Assembly: GCA_910574635.1 (NCBI GenBank)
Contig: CAJTCG010000017.1
Span: forward strand, 1 to 64,000
From: Oscillospiraceae bacterium
Lineage (GTDB): Bacteria; Bacillota; Clostridia; Oscillospirales; Oscillospiraceae
Length of the DNA stretch: 64,000 nt
Reading direction: 5' to 3'
Shown: positions 56,185 to 64,000 of the stretch, in pieces
How the letters are laid out: the number at the start of each line of letters is the position of its first letter
How positions within the stretch are numbered: position 1 is the first letter of the stretch
Made by a program: the position numbers and the translations under genes
Notes under the pieces: generated by a model
Told to the model about the DNA's origin: nothing
The model's input: only the letters and a program-made list of their open reading frames with translations
Databases searched by the model: none

Positions 56185-56215
56185 GAAAAAAGAGAGGGGA
56201 GACAAGCTCCTCTCT
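56185..56215 (-). terminator. Terminator after rpmF
   Basis: On the minus strand AGAGAGG...CCTCTCT closes a loop of about 11 nt and is followed by TTTTTT, 17 bp after the rpmF stop. Confidence 0.75.
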
Positions 56216-56231
56216 CTTGATCCAACAGAAC

Positions 56232-56426
56232 TTACTTCGAGACGACGGACTTCACGACCTTGATCTCCCGGCCGTTGTAAGTACCGCACTCCTGGCACAT
56301 TCTGTGGGGCAGGTGCATCGCACCGCATTTCGGGCACACGACCAGATTGGGGGCCGTCAGCTTCCAGGTGGAGCTGCGCCGCTTGTCCCTTCTCGCTTTG
56401 GATACTTTACCCTTGGGTACTGCCAT
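56232..56426 (-). CDS. rpmF: 50S ribosomal protein L32
   Basis: 64 aa, family length. The N-terminus MAVPKGKVSKARRDKRRSS is diagnostic, followed by the zinc-ribbon CPKCGAMHLPHRMCQECG with all four Cys. It lies 44 bp after the YceD-like gene, the standard bacterial arrangement. The Cys-containing form is the zinc-dependent paralogue type. Confidence 0.98.
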   Translation of the reverse strand: MAVPKGKVSKARRDKRRSSTWKLTAPNLVVCPKCGAMHLPHRMCQECGTYNGREIKVVKSVVSK

Positions 56427-56470
56427 TGTGACACCTCCTACTCATACAAAAAGGCGCGGAGCGCTTCTCG

Positions 56471-56968
56471 TTATTTCTTATCCAAAAGGCTTGCCAGGGC
56501 CGCCAGCCGGGGGTCCGGCTCCCTCTTACAGGAGCAGGGGCCGCGATTCAAATCGGCGCCGCACCGGGGGCACAGTCCCTTGCAATCTTCCGAACACAAA
56601 ATTTTGCTGTCCATGCCGAGGATGAAGGCCGTTCGGGCCAGGTCGCCCGCGTCCGTCTTTCCGTCCTCCAGCAGGACGATCTCGTCGCTCTCCTCGTTCT
56701 GGAGCTCCTCTGCCAGCATACAGCCATAGGAGATCTCCTTTTCCAGGGAAAACTCCTTCCCGCAGCGGTCGCAGACCGCGTCCAGCGTGGTCCGGGCCGT
56801 CAGCTCCAGCTCCAGCAGGTCCGCCGTGTTGCGGATCTCTCCCTCCACCGCCACCGGACGGGAAACGGGCCTTCGTCCGTCGAACTCCAGGCCGGACAGG
56901 TCCAGCTCAAACCGGAAGTCCAGCCGCTTGCCGGGGGTGTGGAGTATGGGTCTTACATCAATTACCAT
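56471..56968 (-). CDS. yceD: YceD/DUF177 family protein
   Basis: 165 aa. The family core is recognised by DVRPILHTPGKRLDF, TLDAVCDRCGKEF near residue 68 and the second Cys group LCSEDCKGLCPRCGADLNRGPCSC near 125. YceD proteins are linked to 23S rRNA or large-subunit maturation, and nearly always precede rpmF, as here. A consensus promoter lies 28 bp upstream. Confidence 0.95.
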   Translation of the reverse strand: MVIDVRPILHTPGKRLDFRFELDLSGLEFDGRRPVSRPVAVEGEIRNTADLLELELTARTTLDAVCDRCGKEFSLEKEISYGCMLAEELQNEESDEIVLLEDGKTDAGDLARTAFILGMDSKILCSEDCKGLCPRCGADLNRGPCSCKREPDPRLAALASLLDKK

Positions 56969-56995
56969 AAGCTACCTCGCAACGATACCTTACGT

Positions 56996-57024
56996 ATTAT
57001 AAAGGATGGTCCCGCCAATGTCAA
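56996..57024 (-). promoter_or_regulatory. Sigma-A promoter of yceD-rpmF
   Basis: On the minus strand TTGACA (complement of 57019-57024) and TATAAT (complement of 56996-57001) match consensus perfectly with a 17-bp spacer. Confidence 0.92.
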
Positions 57025-57029
57025 ACAAT

Positions 57030-57359
57030 TTTTTCGTTTTTTGCCCTCTTTTTTATTCGGGGCACGTTGTACATTGAAAATGGACAGTCGGACAAAACCG
57101 GAGGCGGTCAGAAACGCCTCCCAGCTCTCATAACCCAGGAGAGCGGAAAACCTCGTGACGTGGCGGAAGACGTCCCTGTATTCCTGCCCCATCTCCCTGG
57201 AAATCACATAGTCCGGGTAGAGTTCCCCCAGGCTGCGGAGTACGGCATCCGCCCGCTCCTTCTGCTTTTTTAAGCGCGGCCTTGGTTTGCGCCCATTCCG
57301 TCAAAAGCTCCTCCCTCCGGCGCAAAAGCGCGTCCCTCTTCTCCGTGAGCGTCTCCATA
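57030..57359 (-). pseudogene. Frameshifted small gene of unknown function
   Basis: From ATG 57359 (GAAGGA upstream) a frame reads METLTEKRDALLRRREELLTEW, a coiled-coil start, to the run of six A at about 57264-57269. Shifting frame there continues as KQKERADAVLRSLGELYPDYVISREMGQEYRDVF and then RHVTRFSALLGYESWEAFL. The joined protein is coherent, so the gene appears broken by one extra A (or the run is slippery or a sequencing error). The 3' end runs into the yceD promoter and is uncertain. Product not recognised. Confidence 0.5.
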
Positions 57360-57413
57360 GGACTTCCTTCACTCTTCCCCTGCATCCGCGGCTTCTCACG
57401 CCGCCGGAGGCCC

Positions 57414-57506
57414 TCAATACAGCCTCCTCCCGTTCTCCTTCAAATACTCGTCCAGATGGGGCTGGCTCAAAAGCCCGTCCCGCAAATCGCCGGTTGTCTT
57501 TTCCAT
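57414..57506 (-). pseudogene. 30-codon remnant of a helix-turn-helix-type small protein
   Basis: A frame with a good GGAG binding site 8 bp upstream encodes MEKTTGDLRDGLLSQPHLDE then YLKENGRRLY and stops. I recall clostridial XRE-type proteins beginning MEKRTGQLW..L..P.LE.YLEEN. Those continue for another 100 residues, so this is probably the truncated N-terminus of one, directly upstream of the frameshifted gene. It could alternatively be a leader peptide. Confidence 0.4.
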
Positions 57507-57579
57507 GGGATATTCTCCTTTACTTTTTCTTTCAATATGCTGTATATTAAATATTATCATACACTTTTAGATAGTGTCG

Positions 57580-58313
57580 TCAATAAACAAGGAGCCAAAT
57601 AGCAACACAACGGATTTGGACAGCAGCAGCGAAAGAAGCGGCATTTTTAGCGTAGCGCGTAGCAATACCGCGCCACCTTTTGAGAAGCAGGAAAGTATTC
57701 TCAACGAGATGGCGGAGTTTGTAAAGATATTCGTCGTATTCCCGCAGATGTTTTCGGTTCTTTCTTGGCGGAATGACTGGTGTCATGCCCTCGTCTACAG
57801 CATTGAGGATGACTACATCTGTATCATAGCCCCGATCTGCCAGAAGATACTCTGCCTGGAATCCCGCAATCAACCGCGCTGCAATTGTGCAATCCGCTGT
57901 GGTATTACTTCCGACCTTTCAGTTCGGAAGTAATATCTTGGTGTTAAGCCCCCTTTTGTGCGGCCCATCGCCTGATTGCCACCTCGTGCGCCAGCCGCGT
58001 CGGGATGCACTTTGACATGGCTGGCGTCGATCATCAGCCACTCAAAGTCTGTGTCATCCACCAGGGCCTCCAGGATCCCTTCCCAGATCCCCTTGTTACG
58101 CCATCGGCAGAACCGGCGGTGTACATTCTTCCAGTTTCCGTACGTTTCCGGCAAATCCCGCCAGGGCGCTCCGGTGCGCAGAATCCAGAATACTCCATTG
58201 ATAAATTGCCGGGTATCACGGGCATTCCCTCCTCGCATCCCCTTTTCACCAATGGTATAAGGCCTGATTTTCTTCCACGCTCTGTCGCTGATATCGTGTC
58301 GATGCTGTTCCAT
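57580..58313 (-). pseudogene. IS5-family transposase interrupted by a hairpin repeat
   Basis: The N-terminal half from ATG 58313 has DISDRAWKKIRPY, INGVFWILRTGAPWRDLPE and the first Asp in WLMIDASHVKVH. The C-terminal half has the second Asp in YLLADRGYDTD and the Glu in LVENTFLLLKRWRGIATRY. Between them, after NQAMGRTKGGL, the family segment NTKIHLAVDAHG is replaced by a 33-bp hairpin (57903-57935). Reading resumes as TTADCTIAARLIAGFQAEY in another frame. One A is also missing just before the junction. The gene cannot make an active enzyme. Confidence 0.85.
57903..57935. repeat. Single hairpin of the three-palindrome repeat family
   Basis: TATTACTTCCGACCTTTCAG with complementary TTCGGAAGTAATA is identical in form to hairpin C of the copies at 2786-2820 and 54982-55012. 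Here it stands alone inside a transposase gene and replaces about 50 bp of coding sequence. Confidence 0.88.
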
Positions 58314-58380
58314 CGCCTTTTTTTGCCCTCCGCTATTCTATTTTGAGGACTAATATATCACACTTTTATTGACGACACCA

Positions 58381-58707
58381 TCTAGAGCGGTGGACGTAAG
58401 CCCCCCCGGGATCGAAACGGAGAATACGAACCGCAGATACGGCTTTCAGCTTCCCTCCCAGCCCGATGGCCTCATCGAGCTCCAGGCGGAGGATGTCACC
58501 GCCGCCGGGAATGACGGCATGATCGCAGGGAGTAACCGGGACCATGGATGCCGCAAGTATAGGTATCGCGAGGAAACGTGGACGCCCTGCACTGGTACGG
58601 AGACCACCGGCCTTGCCGCCGGAATTTATTTTGTGCGGTACAAGGCCACGACAGAGTCCTTTGCCAGCTGGGAGGCAGAGGTGAGCCTGCGGGGGCCAGC
58701 GCCGTAG
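58381..58707 (+). pseudogene. C-terminal fragment of a repetitive surface protein
   Basis: About 109 codons open directly from the IS end. The segment RRYGFQLPSQPDGLIELQAE and the end TTGLAAGIYFVRYKATTESFASWEAEVSL resemble terminal repeat units of large clostridial surface proteins ending in GxYxVRYAA...AS. No start codon or signal peptide is present. The IS at 57573-58380 probably removed the upstream part. Confidence 0.55.
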
Positions 58708-59132
58708 CAAAGCTTCTGACTGAATGACGGAAACATTGAGATCTACACAGAACAGCGGTTTTCCCGATTCTGCTGCTTGCGGTTCAGACTGTTTTTCATG
58801 ATGAATGACCTCCTATATGATATGTTGGGAGCTTTACTGTCCCCACAGTACCACAAAGGGGGAAACGGCGGAATGCAGCAATGTTTCAAAATCTGTTTAC
58901 CGCAGTTTCCCTCCGGCGCACGTCACAAAACCAGGACAGCAAATTTATATGAAATATCCAAAATGGCAATTACCAGGCAGACAGGTTTCTACATCTAAAC
59001 CAACGACCAGACAACTTTGTTTCTTTTCTTTTGAAAGCTGTTGAATCAAACGCGACTTTATGCTACAGTTTCATTATACAGATGTTGGAAAAAGGGACCG
59101 CATCTGGTACATAACAGAAAAGGAGCGAGATT
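58708..59132 (+). promoter_or_regulatory. Non-coding leader of the TctCBA operon with probable promoter
   Basis: No gene is seen in this 425-bp stretch, which is AT-richer than the surroundings. TTGAAT (59041-59046) and TACAGT (59064-59069) with a 17-bp spacer are the best promoter candidate. A TTTCTTTTCTTTTGAAAG stretch precedes it. The binding site AAAAGGAGCGAG lies before the tctC start. Confidence 0.5.
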
Positions 59133-60095
59133 ATGAAAAGAAGAATTCTCAGCATTGCACTGCTTGCCGCCATGTGCGCAGCCCTGCTGGCGGGCTGCGG
59201 CCAAAAGTCCGCAACCTGGAAAGTGACCTGCCCCTGGGCTCCCTCCGGCGTGGCCGCCATGGTGAGCCAGCAGGCGGCGACCAAGTCCACCAGCTACTCC
59301 GACACCATCACCCTGGTGGCCGAGGCCATCAAGGGAGACGCCGCCACTGTAAACACCTGGGTAGCCGACACCAAGGCCAACGATACCGAGCTGGTCTTCG
59401 TGGGCGAGGGCCTGCTGTCCATCACCTCCATCCTGGACCCGGCCAAGATGCAGTTCGGCTATGAGGACTTTGTGTTTGTGGAGAACCTGTATTCCTCCAT
59501 CTTCGTCCTCTCCGCCGACGCCAAGCTGAACATCGGCAGCGTGGCCGACCTGGAAGCCTATGTCCAGCAGGGAACGGAAATCAGCGTGGCCGTCAACGGC
59601 GCCACCAGCTCCGAGGCGTTCCTGGCCGCGGCTTTGTTCGGTTCCATGGGCGCGGGTGATAAGCTGAAGCTGACCCCCTATCAGTCTGCCGCCGAGGCCG
59701 CTCAGGCCGTGTCCCGTGGCGAAACCCAGTTCGCCGTCTCCCACCAGTCCCAGATTCTGGAGACCTATCAGCAGAAGGGCGTGACCGTTGTGTGCGCCTT
59801 TGACGAGGGCAATATCGAAAACGGTCCCTTCGCCGGCGTTGAAGGCGTGGGTCAGCATGGCTATCCCTACTTCCGCAACCGCTGCTTCGTCATGGCCCGG
59901 GCCGGCACCGACGAGAAGAAAGTCGCCGAGCTGAAAGAGCTCTACGGCAAGATTCTGGCGGATGCAGAGGTCGTGGAGTGGCTCCAGGACACCATGCTGC
60001 TGGAAGTGGATACCATGTCCGTTGCGGACGTGGAAGCCCATGTGGAAAACGTGAAGAGCATCGTCAACGAATATAAGGACATCGTCGCGGGCTGA
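59133..60095 (+). CDS. Tripartite tricarboxylate transporter-type substrate-binding lipoprotein (TctC-like)
   Basis: 320 aa. Signal peptide with lipobox LLAGC, lipidated Cys at residue 22, so it is membrane-anchored on the outer face. The mature part begins ATWKVTCPWAPSGVAAMVSQ, the N-terminal binding loop of the TctC/Bug fold, and shows GVEGVGQHGYPYF in the second domain. It delivers a carboxylated small molecule to TctAB. First gene of the operon; a partial terminator follows, probably giving more binding protein than channel. Confidence 0.9.
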   Translation: MKRRILSIALLAAMCAALLAGCGQKSATWKVTCPWAPSGVAAMVSQQAATKSTSYSDTITLVAEAIKGDAATVNTWVADTKANDTELVFVGEGLLSITSILDPAKMQFGYEDFVFVENLYSSIFVLSADAKLNIGSVADLEAYVQQGTEISVAVNGATSSEAFLAAALFGSMGAGDKLKLTPYQSAAEAAQAVSRGETQFAVSHQSQILETYQQKGVTVVCAFDEGNIENGPFAGVEGVGQHGYPYFRNRCFVMARAGTDEKKVAELKELYGKILADAEVVEWLQDTMLLEVDTMSVADVEAHVENVKSIVNEYKDIVAG

Positions 60096-60111
60096 TCGCA
60101 GCGATCCATAC

Positions 60112-60155
60112 GGGGGAATGGGATAGGGCAGAGGTCCCGCCCATTCCCCCTTTTT
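60112..60155 (+). terminator. Intra-operon terminator-like hairpin after tctC
   Basis: GGGGGAATGGG (60112-60122) pairs with CCCATTCCCCC (60140-60150), followed by TTTTT. It lies between the binding-protein and membrane-subunit genes, an arrangement commonly used to lower downstream expression. Confidence 0.8.
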
Positions 60156-60184
60156 ATTCTCTGAATTTTGAAAGGAGGACCCCT

Positions 60185-60700
60185 ATGAAGCAATGGGTAG
60201 AGCAGTTTAACGGCCGTATGGACGCCTGGGGCCGGAAGCTGCACGAAAAAGAAATCCGCATCCCCATTGACCTGGTTACCGGCCTGGCGTTCGCGCTCTT
60301 TGCCCTGGCAATCCTGCTGGTCATGCCGGACCAGGTGGCGGTTTCCGAGAAGGACGTGGTCAACGGCCGGGCGTTTCCCACCCTGCTGATGACGGTCATG
60401 CTTTTGTGCTGCGCCATGCTGATTGGCAAGGAGCTCTATAAGCTGGCCACAAAGCAGCCCTTGAATTGGAAGGTCATCAACATTCAGGTGGAAGCCAAGG
60501 CGCTGGCAATCCTGGGCATTCTGCTGGGCACCTATTTCCTCAGCAAGTGGACGGGCCTGTTTGTGGTGGGTGCGGTATTCTGCTGCCTGGGCTTTTTGCT
60601 CTATTTCCGGTGCCGGAAGAAATCCTACTACGTCATTACCCTGGTCATTGCGGTAGCCATCTGGGCGGCCTTCCGCTTTGCCCTGGGCGTGGACTTTTAA
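60185..60700 (+). CDS. Transporter small membrane subunit (TctB-like)
   Basis: 171 aa with four hydrophobic helices: about 33-50 (VTGLAFALFALAILLVMP), 66-85 with TLLMTVMLLCCAMLIGKELY, 108-128, and the C-terminal pair ending AAFRFALGVDF. This matches TctB. GAAAGGAGGACCCCT precedes the ATG. It works with TctA as the membrane part of the uptake system. Confidence 0.85.
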   Translation: MKQWVEQFNGRMDAWGRKLHEKEIRIPIDLVTGLAFALFALAILLVMPDQVAVSEKDVVNGRAFPTLLMTVMLLCCAMLIGKELYKLATKQPLNWKVINIQVEAKALAILGILLGTYFLSKWTGLFVVGAVFCCLGFLLYFRCRKKSYYVITLVIAVAIWAAFRFALGVDF

Positions 60701-60712
60701 GGAGGGGGATTT

Positions 60713-62209
60713 ATGTTACAGTACATTGCCCCGGCCACCGGCCTTTTGTTTACGCTGGAAAACATCCTGTGGATTAACATCGGCGTGTTTATCGGCTCGG
60801 TTTTCGCGGCTATCCCCGGGCTGAGCGTCATCCTGTGCGTGATTTTGTTCCTGCCCGTCACCTACTCTATGACGGCCATTCCCGGCATGATGTTCCTGCT
60901 CGGCATCTACTGCGCCGGGGGCTATGGCGGCAGCGTGTCCGCCATCCTCATCAACACCCCCGGCACCCCTCACGCGGCGGCCACCATGCTGGACGGGCAT
61001 CCCCTGTCGGAGCAGGGCCGGACCAAGGCCGCGCTGAAAATCGCCCTGTACGCCTCCACCTTCGGCGGGATCTTCTCCGCCCTGATGCTGCTGTTTCTGG
61101 GGCCCCAGGTGGCCCGGGTGGCCGCCCAGCTGGGCACTGCGGAGTACTTCATGGTCTGCGTCTTTGGCCTGACCATCATCGCCGGCGTATCGGGCAAGAG
61201 CATGATCAAGGGCTTAATTTCCGCCTGCCTGGGACTTCTTATCTCCTGCGTGGGCTCCGACCCCATGACCAGCTATGACCGCTTTACCTTTGGCATTTCC
61301 CGGCTGTACCTGGGCCTGGACCTGGCGGTCTGCCTCATTGGCCTTTTCGCCCTGGTGGAGATCATGTCCAAGGCGGAGAAGCGGCTGGACCGCCTGAATC
61401 TGGATACCACCCAAATCAAGGACGACGGCGTCATTACCAAGGAGGAATACAAGCGCATGGCCCGTCCGGTGCTGCTGTCCTCCATCATCGGCGTAATGGT
61501 GGGCATCATTCCCGGCACCGGGGCCTCGGAGGCCTCCTGGTTCAGCTATAACACCGCCAAAAACATGTCCAAGCACCCGGAGGAGTTCGGGCACGGCTCC
61601 GTAGAGGGCATTGCCGCCGCCGAATCGGCCAACAACGCCGTTACCGGCGCGACCCTGATTCCCCTGCTCACTTTGGGCATTCCAGGAGACGGCACGGTAG
61701 CCATCATGCTTTCCGCCCTGATGATCAACGGCCTGAATCCCGGCCTCAGCCTCTTCACCACCCAGGGAGACATCATGTACGCCATTATGCTGGGACTGAT
61801 TCTGGTAAATGTATTCATGTTCCTACAGGGCAAGTTCCTGACCACCCTCTTTGCCAAGGTGGTGTCCATCCCCCAGGAAATCCTTACCCCCATCATCGTC
61901 ATCTTCTGCTTTGCCGGGGCCTATTCCGTGAATGAGAATTTCTTCGACGTGGGCGTGGCCCTGATTTTCGCTATGCTGGCCTGGATTCTGCGGAAGCTGG
62001 AGCTTCCCCCGGTGCCCATTCTCCTGGGGTTGGTGCTGGGCAGCATGACGGAGACGAACTTCCGCCGGGCCCTGCTGATCTCCAACGGGAGCCCCAAAAT
62101 CTTTTTCAGCAGCGTGTACTGCATCATCTTCCTGGTCCTGATTCTGCTGGCGGTGGGCGCCATCGTCCGGGGGAAGATGAAGGAACGCAGCACGCAGAAG
62201 GAGGACTGA
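60713..62209 (+). CDS. Transporter large membrane subunit (TctA-like)
   Basis: 498 aa with about 12 hydrophobic helices. Family landmarks are GSVFAAIPGLS near the N-terminus, GGSVSAILINTPGTPHAAATMLDGHP near 65, the second inverted-repeat motif GIIPGTGASEASWFSYNTAK near 265 and GIPGDGTVAIMLSALMINGL near 325. It transports a carboxylate driven by an ion gradient. It starts 12 bp after TctB. Confidence 0.94.
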   Translation: MLQYIAPATGLLFTLENILWINIGVFIGSVFAAIPGLSVILCVILFLPVTYSMTAIPGMMFLLGIYCAGGYGGSVSAILINTPGTPHAAATMLDGHPLSEQGRTKAALKIALYASTFGGIFSALMLLFLGPQVARVAAQLGTAEYFMVCVFGLTIIAGVSGKSMIKGLISACLGLLISCVGSDPMTSYDRFTFGISRLYLGLDLAVCLIGLFALVEIMSKAEKRLDRLNLDTTQIKDDGVITKEEYKRMARPVLLSSIIGVMVGIIPGTGASEASWFSYNTAKNMSKHPEEFGHGSVEGIAAAESANNAVTGATLIPLLTLGIPGDGTVAIMLSALMINGLNPGLSLFTTQGDIMYAIMLGLILVNVFMFLQGKFLTTLFAKVVSIPQEILTPIIVIFCFAGAYSVNENFFDVGVALIFAMLAWILRKLELPPVPILLGLVLGSMTETNFRRALLISNGSPKIFFSSVYCIIFLVLILLAVGAIVRGKMKERSTQKED

Positions 62210-62211
62210 CC

Positions 62212-63564
62212 ATGCCCAACAACATCATTTTTTACTTCACCGACCAGCAGCGCTGGGACACCTGCGGCTGCTTCGGCCAGCCCCTGGACATCACGCCCAA
62301 TCTGGACGCCCTGGCCCGGGAGGGCGTGAAGTTTGACAACGCCTTCTCCCCCCAGCCGGTGTGCGGCCCCTGCCGGGCCCTGTTCCAGACCGGAAAGTAT
62401 CCCACGGAGACCGGCTGCTTCCGAAACAACATCATGCTGCCCGCCGGCGTCAAGACCCTGGGCCAGTACATTGAGGAAGCGGGCTATGAAACCGCCTATA
62501 TCGGCAAGTGGCACCTGGCCAGCGACGGGGAGCTGGAAAAGCCCCCCACCATCGACCACACCGTCACCGCCATTCCCCGGGAGCTGCGGGGGGGCTATAC
62601 CGGCTTCTGGCGCACCGCCGACGTGCTGGAGTTCACCTCCCACGGCTACGACGGCTTCGTCTTTGACGAAAACAACCGGCGGGTCGACTTCAAGGGCTAC
62701 CGGGCGGACTGCATCAACGACATGGCCCTGGAATTTTTGGACGGCTACACGGGAGAAAAACCCTTCTTCATGACCGTCTCCCAGATCGAGCCCCACCACC
62801 AGAACGACCGCAAGCACTATGAGGGGCCGGAGGGCTCCAAGGAGCGGTTTCGGGACTTCATTCTGCCCGAGGACCTGAAGGCCCTGGGGGGCAACGCCGC
62901 CGAGGAGTATCCGGATTACCTGGGCCAGTGCGCCAGCCTGGACGAAAACCTGGGGCGGCTGGTGGCGAAGCTGAAGGAAAAGGGACTGTATGAGAATACG
63001 GTGATTCTCTTCGCTTCGGACCATGGCTCCCACTTCCTCACCCGGAACCGGGACGATCATCTCAACGGCTACGACGACTATAAGCGGTCCTGCCACGACG
63101 CCTGCCTCCATGTGCCCCTGGTCATTGCCGGCGGGCCCTACCGGGGCGGCCGGGCGGTGGAGGAGCTGGTCAGCACCGCCAGCCTGCCCAAGACCATTCT
63201 GGCCCTGGCGGGCGTGGACGTGGGAGACGCCATGATCGGGGAAAACCTTCTTGACGTTGTGGAGAAAAAGGCGGATAATAGGCCCAATGAGATTTTCGCG
63301 CAGATTTCCGAGAGCCGGGTGGGCCGGTGCATCCGCACGGCGCGCTATACCTACTCCGTCTATGCCCCCGGCGTGAACGGCGGCGCGGCGGCGGCCTCGG
63401 ACCGCTATGCGGACGATTTCCTCTACGACATGGAACAGGACCCCCACCAGCTGAACAATGTGGTGGCCGATCCCGCCTACGCCCAAGTAAAGGCGGAGCT
63501 GCGGGAGCGTCTGCTGGACTGGATTTGGCGGGCGGAAGGGGCACGTCCCGTCATTACGGACTGA
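62212..63564 (+). CDS. Cys-type sulfatase, cytoplasmic
   Basis: 450 aa. N-terminal metal motif FYFTDQQRWDTCGCFG. The sulfatase signature CxPxR appears as VCGPCRALFQTGKYPTETG with Cys51, Pro53 and Arg55; Cys51 would be converted to formylglycine. Further metal-site elements are IGKWHL and FASDHGSH. No signal peptide is present, so hydrolysis takes place after import. It starts 2 bp after tctA, suggesting that TctABC imports the sulfated (or phosphonate-ester) substrate intact. In an anaerobe the radical-SAM maturase anSME would be needed; no such gene lies in the window. Confidence 0.92.
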   Translation: MPNNIIFYFTDQQRWDTCGCFGQPLDITPNLDALAREGVKFDNAFSPQPVCGPCRALFQTGKYPTETGCFRNNIMLPAGVKTLGQYIEEAGYETAYIGKWHLASDGELEKPPTIDHTVTAIPRELRGGYTGFWRTADVLEFTSHGYDGFVFDENNRRVDFKGYRADCINDMALEFLDGYTGEKPFFMTVSQIEPHHQNDRKHYEGPEGSKERFRDFILPEDLKALGGNAAEEYPDYLGQCASLDENLGRLVAKLKEKGLYENTVILFASDHGSHFLTRNRDDHLNGYDDYKRSCHDACLHVPLVIAGGPYRGGRAVEELVSTASLPKTILALAGVDVGDAMIGENLLDVVEKKADNRPNEIFAQISESRVGRCIRTARYTYSVYAPGVNGGAAAASDRYADDFLYDMEQDPHQLNNVVADPAYAQVKAELRERLLDWIWRAEGARPVITD

Positions 63565-63594
63565 GGAGAGCTGCGCGATTCCCGGGAGGGCGCC

Positions 63595-64000
63595 ATGAAG
63601 GAACTGGACCGAAAGTCGGAAATGGTCTACCGCTGGGTACGGGCCTACATTGAGGAAAACAAGTTTTCCAGCAATACGAAGATTCCATCGGAAACGGTTC
63701 TGACCCGAAAACTCTCCGTCAGCCGGGAAACCGTGCGCCGGGCCCTGAGCCGGCTGACGGAGGAGGGGCTTCTCCTTCGGGTAAAGGGAAGCGGAACCTA
63801 TATCAACAAAGAGGTGGCCCTGTCCTGGGAATTGGGGGGCAGCGAGGGAAGGACCAAAATCGGGCTGATCCTCCAGGGCCAGGACGGGAACGCCAATTCC
63901 AGTTTGATGGACGGCATCCGAAGCATCCTGCCCCCGGACCAGGTGGATTTGCGCACCTTCCTCACCGACAACAAGTTTGCCAACGAGCGCCGCTGCCTCC
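63595..64000 (+). CDS. GntR-type regulator with LacI-like effector domain, partial
   Basis: The first 135 residues are visible; the gene continues beyond the window. Winged helix at residues 5-72 (VYRWVRAYIEENKFSSNTKI, SRETVRRALSRLTEEGLLLR). From about residue 88 (TKIGLILQGQDGNANSSLMDGI) a periplasmic-binding-protein-like effector domain begins, as in AraR. CGGGAGGGCGCC precedes ATG 63595. Being directly behind the sulfatase, it is likely to control the tctCBA-sulfatase operon in response to the imported compound. Confidence 0.85.
   Translation, partial: MKELDRKSEMVYRWVRAYIEENKFSSNTKIPSETVLTRKLSVSRETVRRALSRLTEEGLLLRVKGSGTYINKEVALSWELGGSEGRTKIGLILQGQDGNANSSLMDGIRSILPPDQVDLRTFLTDNKFANERRCL

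Larger units (their letters stand above)
57573..58380 (-). mobile_element. IS5-family (IS427-like) insertion sequence, inactivated
   Basis: Ends are marked by the inverted repeat GTGTCGTCAATAAA (57574-57587 and, complementary, 58366-58379), extendable to AGAT(A/G)GTGTCGTC. Total length about 0.81 kb, typical for the group. No clear target duplication was found. It separates the decayed small genes from a surface-protein fragment. Its transposase is broken by a hairpin of the repeat family described at 2693 and 54982. Confidence 0.85.

Overview
The window looks like chromosomal DNA of a GC-rich (about 60%), strictly anaerobic, monoderm gut Firmicute, most likely a clostridial member of the Oscillospiraceae/Flavonifractor-Lawsonibacter type. 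This is inferred from AGGAGG-type ribosome binding sites, consensus sigma-A promoters with 17-bp spacers, a pilus system without an outer-membrane secretin, a yceD-rpmF pair and the style of the regulators. No rRNA, tRNA or CRISPR array was seen.

Layout. 1-2.9 kb is a mobile-element scar: an IS5-family element, a 5'-truncated CAP/SCP protein and a structured repeat made of three palindromes. 2.9-6.4 kb (minus) is a response regulator/ABC transporter/histidine kinase module of the antimicrobial-peptide-resistance type. 6.7-13.4 kb is an unusual set: a PEP-synthase-like phosphotransferase split into two proteins, with an HPr-kinase-like P-loop protein, a metallo-beta-lactamase-fold protein, a 3-hydroxyacyl-CoA dehydrogenase and a divergent PHP phosphoesterase. 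13.5-18.9 kb (plus) has two paralogous GntR/FCD regulators around a three-subunit molybdenum hydroxylase. 19.1-25.7 kb has a complete 2-oxoacid/acetoin dehydrogenase complex (E3, E2, E1-beta, E1-alpha, minus), then a divergent third GntR regulator and a lipoate-protein ligase. Together 6.7-25.7 kb reads as one catabolic island: activate a hydroxylated or carboxylic substrate, hydroxylate it, and split it oxidatively to acyl-CoA.

26-43.6 kb (minus) is a type IV pilus locus (PilB, PilT, PilC, PilM, PilN, PilO, prepilin peptidase, pilins). Its first gene encodes a 2518-residue protein with a prepilin N-terminus and GLUG-like repeats. A divergent XRE regulator sits next to twin 17-bp palindromes that probably control it. 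44-47.4 kb holds a small Cys-rich protein, a LytTR two-component pair and ferritin. 47.5-52 kb (minus) holds an FlK-like thioesterase and a polyamine ABC transporter in which permease and binding protein are fused. 52-55 kb holds a membrane protein with a PadR repressor, an RluA pseudouridine synthase and an unknown protein.

55-58.7 kb is a second scar: IS630 and IS5 remnants, a second inverted copy of the three-palindrome repeat, yceD-rpmF, decayed small genes and another IS5-family element broken by a single hairpin of the same repeat family. 59-64 kb (plus) is a tripartite tricarboxylate-type transporter operon (TctC, TctB, TctA) with a cytoplasmic Cys-type sulfatase and a GntR/LacI-type regulator cut by the window edge.

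The most interesting items are the split dikinase-type phosphotransferase island, the three-palindrome mobile repeat that breaks transposase genes, and the giant pilin with its twin operators.
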